7,795 bases of DNA from Cyanobacteria bacterium UBA8803 (GCA_003505715.1 DNXU01000610.1:12673-20467); one strand, 5' to 3'. Positions 1 to 7,081 are shown, counted from the stretch's first letter. The notes: generated by a model not told the origin, from the letters alone. Made by a program: numbers and translations.

Positions 1-10
1 CACCAATTCT

Positions 11-97
11 GTAGGGGTGAAGCATTCGGGCGATAGTACAACAACCAAAACCTTAAATAATTATATCCGTAGGCGATAGCCTTCCCGTAGGGTATAG
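11..97. repeat. Mosaic of short cyanobacterial intergenic repeats
   Basis: Positions 11-36 read GTAGGGGTGAAGCATTCGGG followed by CGATAG, a sequence I recognise as a common intergenic repeat of filamentous cyanobacteria. Positions 67-79 and 85-97 (CCGTAGGCGATAG and CCGTAGGGTATAG) are an imperfect direct repeat, 11 of 13 matching, with an 18-bp period. No reading frame of note is present. Family recognition is from memory and not from a search. Confidence 0.55.
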
Positions 98-128
98 TCA
101 TGGTGCGTTAGCTTTCGCGTAACACACC
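97..128. repeat. Hairpin-forming direct repeat, copy 1, at the 3' end of the cyclase gene
   Basis: Positions 97-123 match positions 1176-1202 at 25 of 27 bases in the same orientation. The arms GGTGCGTTA (102-110) and TAACACACC (120-128) can pair as a 9-bp stem with one G-T wobble around a 9-nt loop. The cyclase stop codon (129-131) directly abuts the stem, so in the transcript the hairpin follows the stop at once. It could act as a terminator or a mRNA-stabilising structure, but no clear U tract follows it. Confidence 0.65.
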
Positions 129-1100
129 CTACATAGGGCTTTCCCGCACTCGGTAGCCCAGCTGTTCATCCCAGTGGAGGGGCTTGCTAGCTTTTGGCAA
201 GGGAGCTTCAGGTAACTGATCTACCGATACCCCATACTGCCAGTCAGGAGGGCAAATGGCAATGAATCGTGCATAGCCTCCCAAACCTCCTTTAAACTTC
301 GGATACCCAATGGCGACGAGTGCGCCAGTAGCGGGAACTTGATCTAAATTGGCAACACCCTCGGCTTGGGTATAACCGTTGTGTAAAAGCCAAGCTTCGC
401 CTTCAAGGTTTGGTGTGCTGTCTGTATCAAGTGGTTCATGTCCGTGAAACAGGATTTGGCGCTGCTCATGCAGGAACTTGAGCGCTTCCAGTCCCACCCC
501 AGGAAATTTCTTCCTCGTTGCCAGTTCCGGGTTAGGCCATTCCTTAGACCAGTCGGAGCGCACAAACACCACTGACCCTTTGGGGATTTTGCCATACTTC
601 TTCTCCCAGTCCTGAATATCCTGAACAGAAAGGTGGTAGTTAGGATCGAAAGCAACTTTGTCTTGGATAGAAATTACCACCAGCGGACGAATTACATAGG
701 TAGCAGGCAATTCATCGAGCGCTGGATAGTTAGGGTTCCAATGGGCAGGGGGATCTAGCTGAGTTCCCAGCTGATCGGTAGACAAATTGTAAGCGGTTGC
801 CTCAAAGCCATCCTCTTGATAAGTGTACGGCTTGCCAGTCTTGGGGTTGACTGTCTGTTTAAAAGTGGAGGCTCCAAACCCAGACCAGACGGGAATCTTT
901 GGGGTAATGGGATGGGTAAGATCTACATACTTGGCTTGTTTGAGCGACTGCTGGTAGACTTGCCACAGAGGCGGTGTATGTTTTGGTGTGGCAGCGGATA
1001 CACTGATCGCAGCGCTCAAGAGGACGACTCCAAAAAGAAGTCCTATTTTGATTAAATTCGTCTGTACTGTTTGACAAAGAAATTTCCAGAAACTACTCAT
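129..1100 (-). CDS. Secreted cyclase-family (kynurenine formamidase-like) metal-dependent hydrolase
   Basis: The predicted mature protein has the cyclase/kynurenine formamidase fold signature (Pfam Cyclase). It contains DLTHPITPKIPVW near the N terminus (about residues 60-72), the metal-site block DQLGTQLDPPAHW (109-121) and HGHEPLDTD (219-227). The usual block in this family is HxGTHxDxPxH. Here both leading histidines are replaced (D and Q), while the D and final H are kept, so metal binding may differ. I chose the ATG at 1100. It gives a signal peptide with a short polar stretch, the hydrophobic core IGLLFGVVLLSAAISV and a cleavage site near VSAA/TPKH. The frame stays open upstream to a GTG at 1163, which would bury this signal behind 21 extra residues. 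The ribosome-binding site is weak. Length is 323 residues. The enzyme is probably periplasmic or exported; its substrate cannot be inferred. It lies 105 bp downstream of the SWIM gene on the same strand and is flanked by direct repeats. Confidence 0.85.
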   Translation of the reverse strand: MSSFWKFLCQTVQTNLIKIGLLFGVVLLSAAISVSAATPKHTPPLWQVYQQSLKQAKYVDLTHPITPKIPVWSGFGASTFKQTVNPKTGKPYTYQEDGFEATAYNLSTDQLGTQLDPPAHWNPNYPALDELPATYVIRPLVVISIQDKVAFDPNYHLSVQDIQDWEKKYGKIPKGSVVFVRSDWSKEWPNPELATRKKFPGVGLEALKFLHEQRQILFHGHEPLDTDSTPNLEGEAWLLHNGYTQAEGVANLDQVPATGALVAIGYPKFKGGLGGYARFIAICPPDWQYGVSVDQLPEAPLPKASKPLHWDEQLGYRVRESPM

Positions 1101-1175
1101 CCCGATTGGCTCTTGTCTCAGTTTTGTAAATCCCACTAGTGTGAAGTCAGCCAATGTTACCACGGATGTTGGCTT

Positions 1176-1206
1176 GTCATGGTGCGTTAGCTGGCGCGTA
1201 ACTACC
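1176..1206. repeat. Hairpin-forming direct repeat, copy 2, at the 3' end of the SWIM gene
   Basis: Positions 1176-1202 repeat 97-123 with two mismatches (loop TT changed to GG). GGTGCGTTA at 1181-1189 can pair imperfectly with TAACTACC at 1199-1206; one base is missing relative to copy 1. As with copy 1, it begins immediately after a minus-strand stop codon (1206-1208). It could terminate or attenuate read-through from the SWIM gene into the cyclase gene. Confidence 0.65.
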
Positions 1207-2852
1207 TATATGTAGGGTTGACGAGAATATTGCATTCGCAACGCCAGAATATGTTCGCAAGGGCCTTTGTATAGCTTATTTTGCTGATGCCAATTGCAAG
1301 TACACTCGGCTGCTGCGATCCGCTCATCTGCATCAACCGTCAAATATGGTTGGTAAGTTTTGCCGCGATCTTGCACCGTTCCTTGCAGAGTAAATGCGTC
1401 TGTGGCATTGGGGGTTACTGTTTCAACTCGGACGGCATTATAGGCTAAGAAACGGGTTGCTTTTTCTTCGCGTTCGTTAGCAAAGCGTAGTCGTTCCATT
1501 GGTAAGGGGTCTCGTGTTAATTCCCTTACCCGGTAAACTTGCTTGTTCAAATCATAAATTGCTCGTCCGGCTTGAGTGAAGGCACCTAAAGCACCGATAA
1601 TTACGGCACGGTTTAAATTAAGCCGTTCGGCTAGGGTGTCGGGACTTTCTACCCAGTTTTTCTTGAGTTCGTCAAAAATCAGCCGTTGCGTCCATTTATC
1701 TACATCGGCACGGGGAGCCATCAAGTCAAAGTTACCAGATTGCGACCAATCATTCGCCGTCCATCCTGATAAACCGAGGGTAAAGGACATATCGCCTAAG
1801 TCGGCAACGTAGAAAGAAGGCATACCCGTCCCTAACAGGTGCAAGGTAAACTTTTTCGCGATGGGGATAAGACGTTCTAAAATATGGATGCGGCGGCGTC
1901 CCCATACCCGAATGTGTTGCTCTTGGTTCCCGGTGTAAGGCGATCGCGGACAAAGTACTTCAATTCCCCAAGGATCGAACACTACTCGCACGGGTTCTCC
2001 AGGTTTGAGATAGTAGTGCAGGCTGCGCGGCCCTTGTTTTTCTTTGTAGCGGCGCAGGACAAAGCAAATGTTGTATATATCCATCGGATGCAAATCAACT
2101 CTTGTTGCTGGTAAAGACATGGCCGAACTGACTTGCAAAAATCCCCTCACCCAGCTATCTGGTAAATCGATTTTAACTTCTTTAAATGCTGCTTCCTGGG
2201 TGGTTTGCACTTCAAAACCCGACGGGTCTATTTCAAAACGAGTAGTTTTGTAACTGCGGATTTTTTGGAACTCGTTATAAAGGGCAGCGGAGTAATCAAT
2301 ATTAGTAGTGCCGCAGGAGAACTCGCCAATATTTTGAAAGACTTCGTAGCTGACACCGAGACGACCGTAGGTAGATTCATCTTCGCTAAAGCACTCAAAA
2401 AAGACTTCATCGGGATGGACAGTAATTACGGGGTCGAGAACGAACCAGGCATCGCGGTCTTTTTGATAAAGGTATTCAAAGTAACGACGTTGTGCTTGGT
2501 AGAATGATTCCCGACGCCGATAACTATTTTGGTTTAAGCGATTGAGTTCGTCTTGCAACTGCTTGATGCGATCGCCAACTTCCTGCTGTCGGGCAGCTAG
2601 GAGTTGGACTTCAAGTTGCATATTTTTTTCCGCCCATTCTTTATAGGCAGTTTTGTCTTTGGGTTTGAACCGCAGATCGGAAACTACAACATCGTGTAAG
2701 GCACTCATCGCTTCTCTAAAAGCTACGTGCTGGTGTAATTCTCCGCTGAAGTAAGTGGGTTGGCGCTGGATGTCGGGGGAGAAGGACATCTGGGTGCTGC
2801 TGCCCTGATCGCTAATTTCGGTATTTTTAGTGTAGGTGTAGTTAAATTCCAT
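1206..2852 (-). CDS. SWIM zinc-finger protein
   Basis: The 548-residue protein ends in a SWIM zinc finger with ligands C517, C519, C532 and H534 (CxC-x12-CxH), a module thought to bind DNA or protein. Residues about 70-130 are charged and Q/E/R-rich and look like a coiled coil. The middle (about 220-390) is a mixed globular region I do not recognise. Residues about 400-443 (LAERLNLNRAVIIGALGAF onward) look like a winged-helix segment. SWIM proteins of this general size occur beside WGR-domain proteins, MoxR AAA+ ATPases and VWA proteins, for example YehQ in E. coli. Here the WGR-HEAT gene lies 46 bp upstream on the same strand, so co-transcription is likely. The ATG at 2852 has no obvious Shine-Dalgarno sequence; the next Met (residue 22) has none either, so the longer form is kept. 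The molecular role is unknown. Confidence 0.85.
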   Translation of the reverse strand: MEFNYTYTKNTEISDQGSSTQMSFSPDIQRQPTYFSGELHQHVAFREAMSALHDVVVSDLRFKPKDKTAYKEWAEKNMQLEVQLLAARQQEVGDRIKQLQDELNRLNQNSYRRRESFYQAQRRYFEYLYQKDRDAWFVLDPVITVHPDEVFFECFSEDESTYGRLGVSYEVFQNIGEFSCGTTNIDYSAALYNEFQKIRSYKTTRFEIDPSGFEVQTTQEAAFKEVKIDLPDSWVRGFLQVSSAMSLPATRVDLHPMDIYNICFVLRRYKEKQGPRSLHYYLKPGEPVRVVFDPWGIEVLCPRSPYTGNQEQHIRVWGRRRIHILERLIPIAKKFTLHLLGTGMPSFYVADLGDMSFTLGLSGWTANDWSQSGNFDLMAPRADVDKWTQRLIFDELKKNWVESPDTLAERLNLNRAVIIGALGAFTQAGRAIYDLNKQVYRVRELTRDPLPMERLRFANEREEKATRFLAYNAVRVETVTPNATDAFTLQGTVQDRGKTYQPYLTVDADERIAAAECTCNWHQQNKLYKGPCEHILALRMQYSRQPYI

Positions 2853-2898
2853 GATTAGGGGTAAGGAGTTTTAACGCCAAGGGGGACGCAAAGTTTAA

Positions 2899-5800
2899 TT
2901 AGGTTCTGAGTTCTGTAATGGGTTTTATTTGTAGGGGTAAGGAGAGGCGAGGATAGGTTTTGTGGAGTTTGAGCATGATTTGAATGGCGGCGGCTTTATC
3001 TCCAATAGCCATAGTGAGAGATTGTCGGGTGAGGATTTCGGCGACGATGCGGGCAGATGCTTCGCTTTTTTGAGCTTCGGTATCTAGAAAAGTGAAGATG
3101 CGCTGCTTGGTAATACGGCCTCGATTTACACCGCATAATACCCTGATAAAATAGGGGGCTAGGGCGCTCAAGCGATCGGGATTATCGACAGCATAGTTTT
3201 CTAGATAGTTGCTAACAAACATCTGCATGTCTGGTGAGGGATGTTCGCTGAATTTGAGCAGGTATTCTTGGCCGTAGCTGGCTTGAAAATGGCGCGTTAC
3301 TAAATCGCGGCCAAAGGCGCGGACATCGGCGCGAACGCTATCGCAGATGCTAACCATGACTTCCGGTGTCCAGTCGTCTTTCGTGAATTCTTGACTGAAT
3401 AGGGACAAAGCAAAGGCTTTCGAGTCCTCCCAGTTCGACTCTAAGAGCCGGACGGCTGCTAATAGGTCTTGCTCGTTACTGCGGATGCGATTTAAATTTA
3501 GTAAGAATAGGTTTTGGGCTGCTGAGCGCACGGCGAGAATTTCGTGGTTCGCGAGTTTGACTAGTTCTGAAATCTCGAATAGGGCAAGGAAGCGATCGCA
3601 ATTTGCCTGCAATACCAAACCGCCTAATTCTTGGACGGCTGAGGACTTGGAGCGCAGAAGGTGCATGGCTTGTTCTTTACTCAAGTTAGCCATCCATCCT
3701 GGTATGTCTGCTCCCAGCAACTGCACGATATCTTGGTGAACGCCTTCATGTCTTTCTGGCAGTAGGATAACTTCAATAAAATCAGCAGCTAAGTCAGTGG
3801 CAAAAGCTGGATACTGAGTAGCTAGACGGCGGATAATTGGACGGATGGCGTTGCGAATATCGGCGATGGCGTTAATAGCCATGGCTACAATTAAGACGCG
3901 ATCGCCAATCAATTTCTCATCCGGCAATTGTCCGAAAATTCTCACACCGATACCCCGGATCGACTCGTGAGGGGAGGCAAGAAGTGATTCGATTAAATCT
4001 GCCGGGAGATCAACGGCGCGGGTTTCGTGATTTAGTAACAGTCTCGCCCCTAATTCTTGGATTTCTGGTATCGGGTGGTGCAGTAAATCAAGGATAACGT
4101 TAAACCCTAACTGGCGTAGTTGTGGCGCGAAACCGAGCAGCAAGGTTTCGCCAATTTCTCTTGCCATTTCGGTTTGGGTTGGCGCTAGTGCCAGCAAGGC
4201 AGCAATAATTTTGGCAATTAGTACTCTCGCTGTGGCATCGCTGAAAATGGACGAACTGATTAACCTGCGGGCAAATGTCCGGGTATCAGCTTGGTGACTG
4301 GTAATTAAACTGGCGATAAAATCGCTGGATTGGAAAAAATAGTCTCGTTGTTGTTCGATCCAAAGGTAAGCTTGAGTACGAGCGGACTGTAACGCGCAAT
4401 TGGCAACAGCCAGGACTAGTTCGCTATTGGGTTGGTTGGGGTTATAGCGTTCTCTGGCTAGGGCAAAACCTAATTCGGCTGTAACTTCGTAGGGTTTATC
4501 TAGCAGCTGAATTATGGTATTAATATCGAGGCGATCGCAAAATTGCGGGCAGGCACGCAGCGCTTTAACCGCAAAATGATGAACCGGACGGCAATCACTT
4601 TGTAGGAGTAATTGTATTAATGCGGCTGGGTTTTGCTGCCAAAGTTGGGGAAATGCTTCCTCTCGGACTGGAGGTTCTGGGTGTCCCGGTTGGTAACCTT
4701 CTCGGCACCGCCAAGCTTTGGGATGAGGCAGGTAGCGAGGACTATTTTCGTAGAGAATATGGTTAAAGGTGAGGTAGCTGGCATAAGCATCCCAGCTCCG
4801 GCTAAAACTATCATAAGCACGGCGCTGTCGGTTCCATTTCCTGAAGGTTGACTGCCGGACTGGTTGAGCATCTTGGTCGGAGTACTGGAGGAGAATATTA
4901 ACAGCGAGAGGGATATAGTTAGGATCGCCCTCTTCACCCAACTGTTGTAGAGTGCGCCACACCCGTCGCCGCAAATAGTCGCGAGTTTGTTGGCTGTAAG
5001 CTTTCTCGGACCCAGGACGTTTGAGTTCTGCGGTATAGGGACGTTGTTTAATGCGACGGTATTGACGCCTCACGGAGTCGTAGTGCCAACTTAGACGCTG
5101 ATTGTTAAAAGTGCCTGGTTGTTTGTCAAAGGCGTAAGCCAGAATACCAAAAACTTCAGCATCGTGGCGGTACTCGGCAATTTTGAAGATATGGCGCAGG
5201 CGCTGGAAATAGGGCGGTTTTAGCGGTGCCTCGATCAAAGTATCGAGTAGTGCCGGACGGACGTACTCGTTATCGATGTGATAGATGGTATCTAAGACGG
5301 CAAAACGCTTGTAGTGGCTGCTGTTTAAATAGGTTTTGAGTGCAGTGCTAAAAGCTTCTGCCGTGCCATTTTGAGCTAGCGATCGCAATTCTGAGGGCAA
5401 TTCTGCTATCTTCTGGGAACGCATCGCCATCCGGGTTTGGGTATCTGATAACTTATATAATGCTTCCCAAGCGATGCGGCGGACGAATTCGGGGATTGCT
5501 GTATTCTGAGTAAGCGATAAGAGCGGTGCTATTGCCCTCTCATCTTGGCACCAACCCAACGCCCAGGCAATACAGTAATCTCTTAAAGGTGAGCCAGTGG
5601 CTAGTAGTTGGATTAATAGCGGAGTTGCTTCTCTAATTTTCAGTTCCCCTGCCCGCCAAATCACTCGTTCCAGAGGCCATTTAGTATTGTCGCGGTTGGC
5701 CAAACGTCTGAGGATGGCTTGGTGGCGGGGGTTATTGCTGGTAACTAGGACGGTTTCTCTAGGGACTGGAGGGGGTGCCACCATCTCACCAGTTGGCTGG

Positions 5801-6042
5801 TTGGTAACATCCCGATAGCCTTTCTGAAGTTGCGAGTTCACCAGTTTATCAAACACTCGCTGGGCATCGGCTAACGGTATGGCTTGAACCGTTTTTGTCC
5901 CTTCTTTGAGGGTAGTGCCACGGCGACCGTAGCGGAAGTTCACGACATAGCGGTTTTCCCCTGTCTGGCAGAGATCGACTTCGTAGACTTTATCTGAACT
6001 TCCGGCTTGATAGAGAAGCGTTGTCCGTCTGATTAGTTCCAT
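2899..6042 (-). CDS. WGR-domain and HEAT-repeat protein (MolR/YehI-like)
   Basis: The 1047-residue protein starts with a WGR domain (about residues 1-78). It includes YEVDLCQ, YVVNFRYGRRGTTLKEGTKT (YGR in place of the WGR triad) and DAQRVFDKLVNSQLQKGY. WGR domains occur in PARPs, where they contact DNA ends, and in bacterial MolR/YehI-type proteins. The rest is almost all alpha-helical with repeated HEAT-like helix pairs, clear at about 110-200 (REATPLLIQLL, DERAIAPLLSL) and again in the C-terminal half (PEIQELGARLLLNH, ESIRGIGVRIFGQL, SAVQELGGLVLQ). It probably works as a scaffold. I chose the ATG at 6042 because the WGR domain begins there, a GGGA lies just upstream, and a promoter -10 at 6077-6082 would put the transcript start near 6070. 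The frame also has an ATG at 6075, which would add 11 residues. The SWIM gene follows after 46 bp. No catalytic domain is visible. Confidence 0.87.
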   Translation of the reverse strand: MELIRRTTLLYQAGSSDKVYEVDLCQTGENRYVVNFRYGRRGTTLKEGTKTVQAIPLADAQRVFDKLVNSQLQKGYRDVTNQPTGEMVAPPPVPRETVLVTSNNPRHQAILRRLANRDNTKWPLERVIWRAGELKIREATPLLIQLLATGSPLRDYCIAWALGWCQDERAIAPLLSLTQNTAIPEFVRRIAWEALYKLSDTQTRMAMRSQKIAELPSELRSLAQNGTAEAFSTALKTYLNSSHYKRFAVLDTIYHIDNEYVRPALLDTLIEAPLKPPYFQRLRHIFKIAEYRHDAEVFGILAYAFDKQPGTFNNQRLSWHYDSVRRQYRRIKQRPYTAELKRPGSEKAYSQQTRDYLRRRVWRTLQQLGEEGDPNYIPLAVNILLQYSDQDAQPVRQSTFRKWNRQRRAYDSFSRSWDAYASYLTFNHILYENSPRYLPHPKAWRCREGYQPGHPEPPVREEAFPQLWQQNPAALIQLLLQSDCRPVHHFAVKALRACPQFCDRLDINTIIQLLDKPYEVTAELGFALARERYNPNQPNSELVLAVANCALQSARTQAYLWIEQQRDYFFQSSDFIASLITSHQADTRTFARRLISSSIFSDATARVLIAKIIAALLALAPTQTEMAREIGETLLLGFAPQLRQLGFNVILDLLHHPIPEIQELGARLLLNHETRAVDLPADLIESLLASPHESIRGIGVRIFGQLPDEKLIGDRVLIVAMAINAIADIRNAIRPIIRRLATQYPAFATDLAADFIEVILLPERHEGVHQDIVQLLGADIPGWMANLSKEQAMHLLRSKSSAVQELGGLVLQANCDRFLALFEISELVKLANHEILAVRSAAQNLFLLNLNRIRSNEQDLLAAVRLLESNWEDSKAFALSLFSQEFTKDDWTPEVMVSICDSVRADVRAFGRDLVTRHFQASYGQEYLLKFSEHPSPDMQMFVSNYLENYAVDNPDRLSALAPYFIRVLCGVNRGRITKQRIFTFLDTEAQKSEASARIVAEILTRQSLTMAIGDKAAAIQIMLKLHKTYPRLSLPLQIKPITELRT

Positions 6043-6076
6043 CAGTCCCACTAGTATTCCTGTCTGGGATTTCATT

Positions 6077-6106
6077 AGTATATAAGTACTAAGCTCAACC
6101 AGCCAA
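6077..6106 (-). promoter_or_regulatory. Probable sigma-70-type promoter of the WGR-HEAT/SWIM operon
   Basis: On the minus strand TATACT (plus 6077-6082) is a good -10 element, and TTGGCT (plus 6101-6106) matches TTGACA at 4 of 6 positions with an 18-bp spacer. The predicted start of transcription near 6070 leaves about 28 nt before the ATG at 6042 and excludes the ATG at 6075. Confidence 0.5.
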
Positions 6107-6159
6107 GAAGTAAAGTATTTTGGGGAATGGGGAAACCAATGTAGGAGAGAATGAAACCT

Positions 6160-6185
6160 AATCTAAAATCGAAAATCTAAAATCG
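6160..6185. repeat. Tandem AATCTAAAATCG repeat
   Basis: AATCTAAAATCG occurs at 6160-6171 and 6174-6185, a perfect 12-bp unit repeated with a 14-bp period. AT-rich tandem units of this type are common in cyanobacterial intergenic DNA. It directly precedes the ATG of the Rpn-type remnant. Confidence 0.75.
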
Positions 6186-6186
6186 C

Positions 6187-6249
6187 ATGACGCGACAGCC
6201 TCATGACCAATTCGCCAAGCAATACCTAGGGTTAACCGCTTCATCTTGA
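6187..6249 (+). pseudogene. 5' remnant of an Rpn-family PD-(D/E)XK nuclease/transposase gene
   Basis: The ATG at 6187 opens the peptide MTRQPHDQFAKQYL. This agrees closely with the conserved N terminus of a large cyanobacterial family of Rpn/YadD-type recombination-promoting nucleases (often annotated putative transposase or DUF4351), in which EELL normally follows. After codon 14 (6226-6228) the similarity ends abruptly. The frame runs GLTASS and stops with TGA at 6247-6249. No further family motifs are visible in any frame downstream, so this is a truncated end left by a deletion or rearrangement at about 6229. Recognition is from memory of the family and rests on 14 residues. Confidence 0.55.
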
Positions 6250-6396
6250 CGGGTGCAGATGGCTCCTCTGTTACCGGAGTAGCTGCTCGGTGACTCACCC
6301 ACTGCTCAACCCGTAGGATAACGCTGGCGGTGGATGGGCATTGTTCCAGGGTGGCGATCGCGAATCAAGACTTGCTATCGGTATGGTTTCCTGCGC

Positions 6397-7029
6397 TCAA
6401 TTTACAATTAAACGTCCCAAGTGCTTCAAGATTCTCAGCACTTCATAAAGATTGTTGCGATATGGCGAGCGCGTGGCAAACAGATCGGAAATCCCATACT
6501 GCTTGCCCAATGTTTTGATGAACAAATAGCTGCTACCGTTCATCACCATGCCATAGAGCGGTTGTTCTGGCTCTGGATGCGCTGCCATGTAAGCCAATGT
6601 TTGGGGAATCGCCACCTCTAAATCAAACGTAGTCTTTTTTGACTCAATCTGAACAATCCACAGTTTGCCCTGCAACACCAGCGCATCAATCCGTCCCCGT
6701 AAAATTTCTTCGTTGTCACCTTCTGCCTCGATCTCAACCGAAACTTCTGTCCTGAACTTGTATGGCGGTTGATAGAAACCTGCTAACTCAAGCAATGGCG
6801 ACAGCACCACCATTTTGATAGTTTCTTCCAGCAAAACCCCATCCGAAATTTGGTAGAGATAGTTACGACGCACCTGCTCTAACCGAACTTGCTCTGCCTC
6901 GCTCAATGCAGGTAATTCAGCCATCCATTCAGTGAAAAACTCGCTATTCTCGGTCAGGGTTAGCCCCAGTTTCTCCTGAACTTGGCGAAACGTCGTAATA
7001 TCTTCTCCAATGGCTAGGCTTCTGGTCAT
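6397..7029 (-). CDS. Solitary PD-(D/E)XK protein like the type I restriction R subunit N-terminal nuclease
   Basis: This 210-residue protein shows a PD-(D/E)XK nuclease core. It has an acidic helix around E69-E70, D115 in GRIDALVLQGK, E129-x-K131 in WIVQIESKK, and then Q143xxxY147. The QxxxY element follows the catalytic core in HsdR/RecB-type nucleases, so the catalytic set looks intact. No helicase motor, methyltransferase or specificity subunit is encoded nearby, and the protein is far shorter than HsdR (about 1000 residues). Small stand-alone proteins of this kind are frequent in cyanobacteria and are usually labelled hypothetical or restriction endonuclease subunit R. Its target is unknown. 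The ATG at 7029 has only a distant AGGAAG upstream. A weak promoter may lie at 7054-7081. The gene points away from the peptide precursor and ends 197 bp from the promoter of the WGR operon. Confidence 0.78.
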   Translation of the reverse strand: MTRSLAIGEDITTFRQVQEKLGLTLTENSEFFTEWMAELPALSEAEQVRLEQVRRNYLYQISDGVLLEETIKMVVLSPLLELAGFYQPPYKFRTEVSVEIEAEGDNEEILRGRIDALVLQGKLWIVQIESKKTTFDLEVAIPQTLAYMAAHPEPEQPLYGMVMNGSSYLFIKTLGKQYGISDLFATRSPYRNNLYEVLRILKHLGRLIVN

Positions 7030-7053
7030 GGGTCAATACTGTAGGGACTTCCT

Positions 7054-7081
7054 ATTCTACAGCCCTACTGGAGTTGGTTAA
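7054..7081 (-). promoter_or_regulatory. Possible promoter of the PD-(D/E)XK gene
   Basis: On the minus strand TAGAAT (plus 7054-7059) and TTAACC (plus 7076-7081, 4 of 6 matches to TTGACA) are separated by 16 bp. A 6-bp inverted repeat, GTAGGG at 7041-7046 and CCCTAC at 7063-7068, overlaps the -10 and could be an operator. Both calls are weak. Confidence 0.3.

Larger units (their letters stand above)
6043..6396. other. Intergenic region between the WGR-HEAT gene and the nuclease gene
   Basis: This stretch holds the operon promoter, a 14-bp-period tandem repeat (6160-6185), a truncated Rpn-type 5' end (6187-6249) and one HIP1 octamer (6354-6361). A minus-strand frame without a start codon is open from 6364 to a stop at 6158-6160. 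It is not convincingly a gene. The stretch from 6250 to 6396 has no feature I can name. Confidence 0.6.

Noticed and set aside
1101..1163. 21-residue N-terminal extension of the cyclase from a GTG at 1163
   Set aside because: It would bury the signal peptide that begins at the ATG at 1100. No ribosome-binding site supports the GTG.
97..1202. Insertion sequence or composite transposon around the cyclase
   Set aside because: The flanking 27-bp units are direct repeats with internal hairpins. There is no transposase, no terminal inverted repeat pair and no target-site duplication that I can identify.
2205..2507. 100-codon plus-strand frame opposite the SWIM gene
   Set aside because: It lies antisense within a well-supported gene, without a ribosome-binding site or recognisable motif. 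It is a shadow frame, as are similar frames at 816-1055, 4617-4937 and 5597-5818.
6043..6075. 11-residue extension of the WGR-HEAT protein from the ATG at 6075
   Set aside because: The likely -10 element (6077-6082) puts the transcript start inside or downstream of this codon, and the WGR domain begins at the ATG at 6042.
6151..6180. Nine-codon micro-ORF (MKPNLKSKI) preceded by AGGAG, just upstream of the Rpn remnant
   Set aside because: It is built mostly from the AATCTAAAATCG tandem repeat, so its coding look is probably accidental. It is too short to test.
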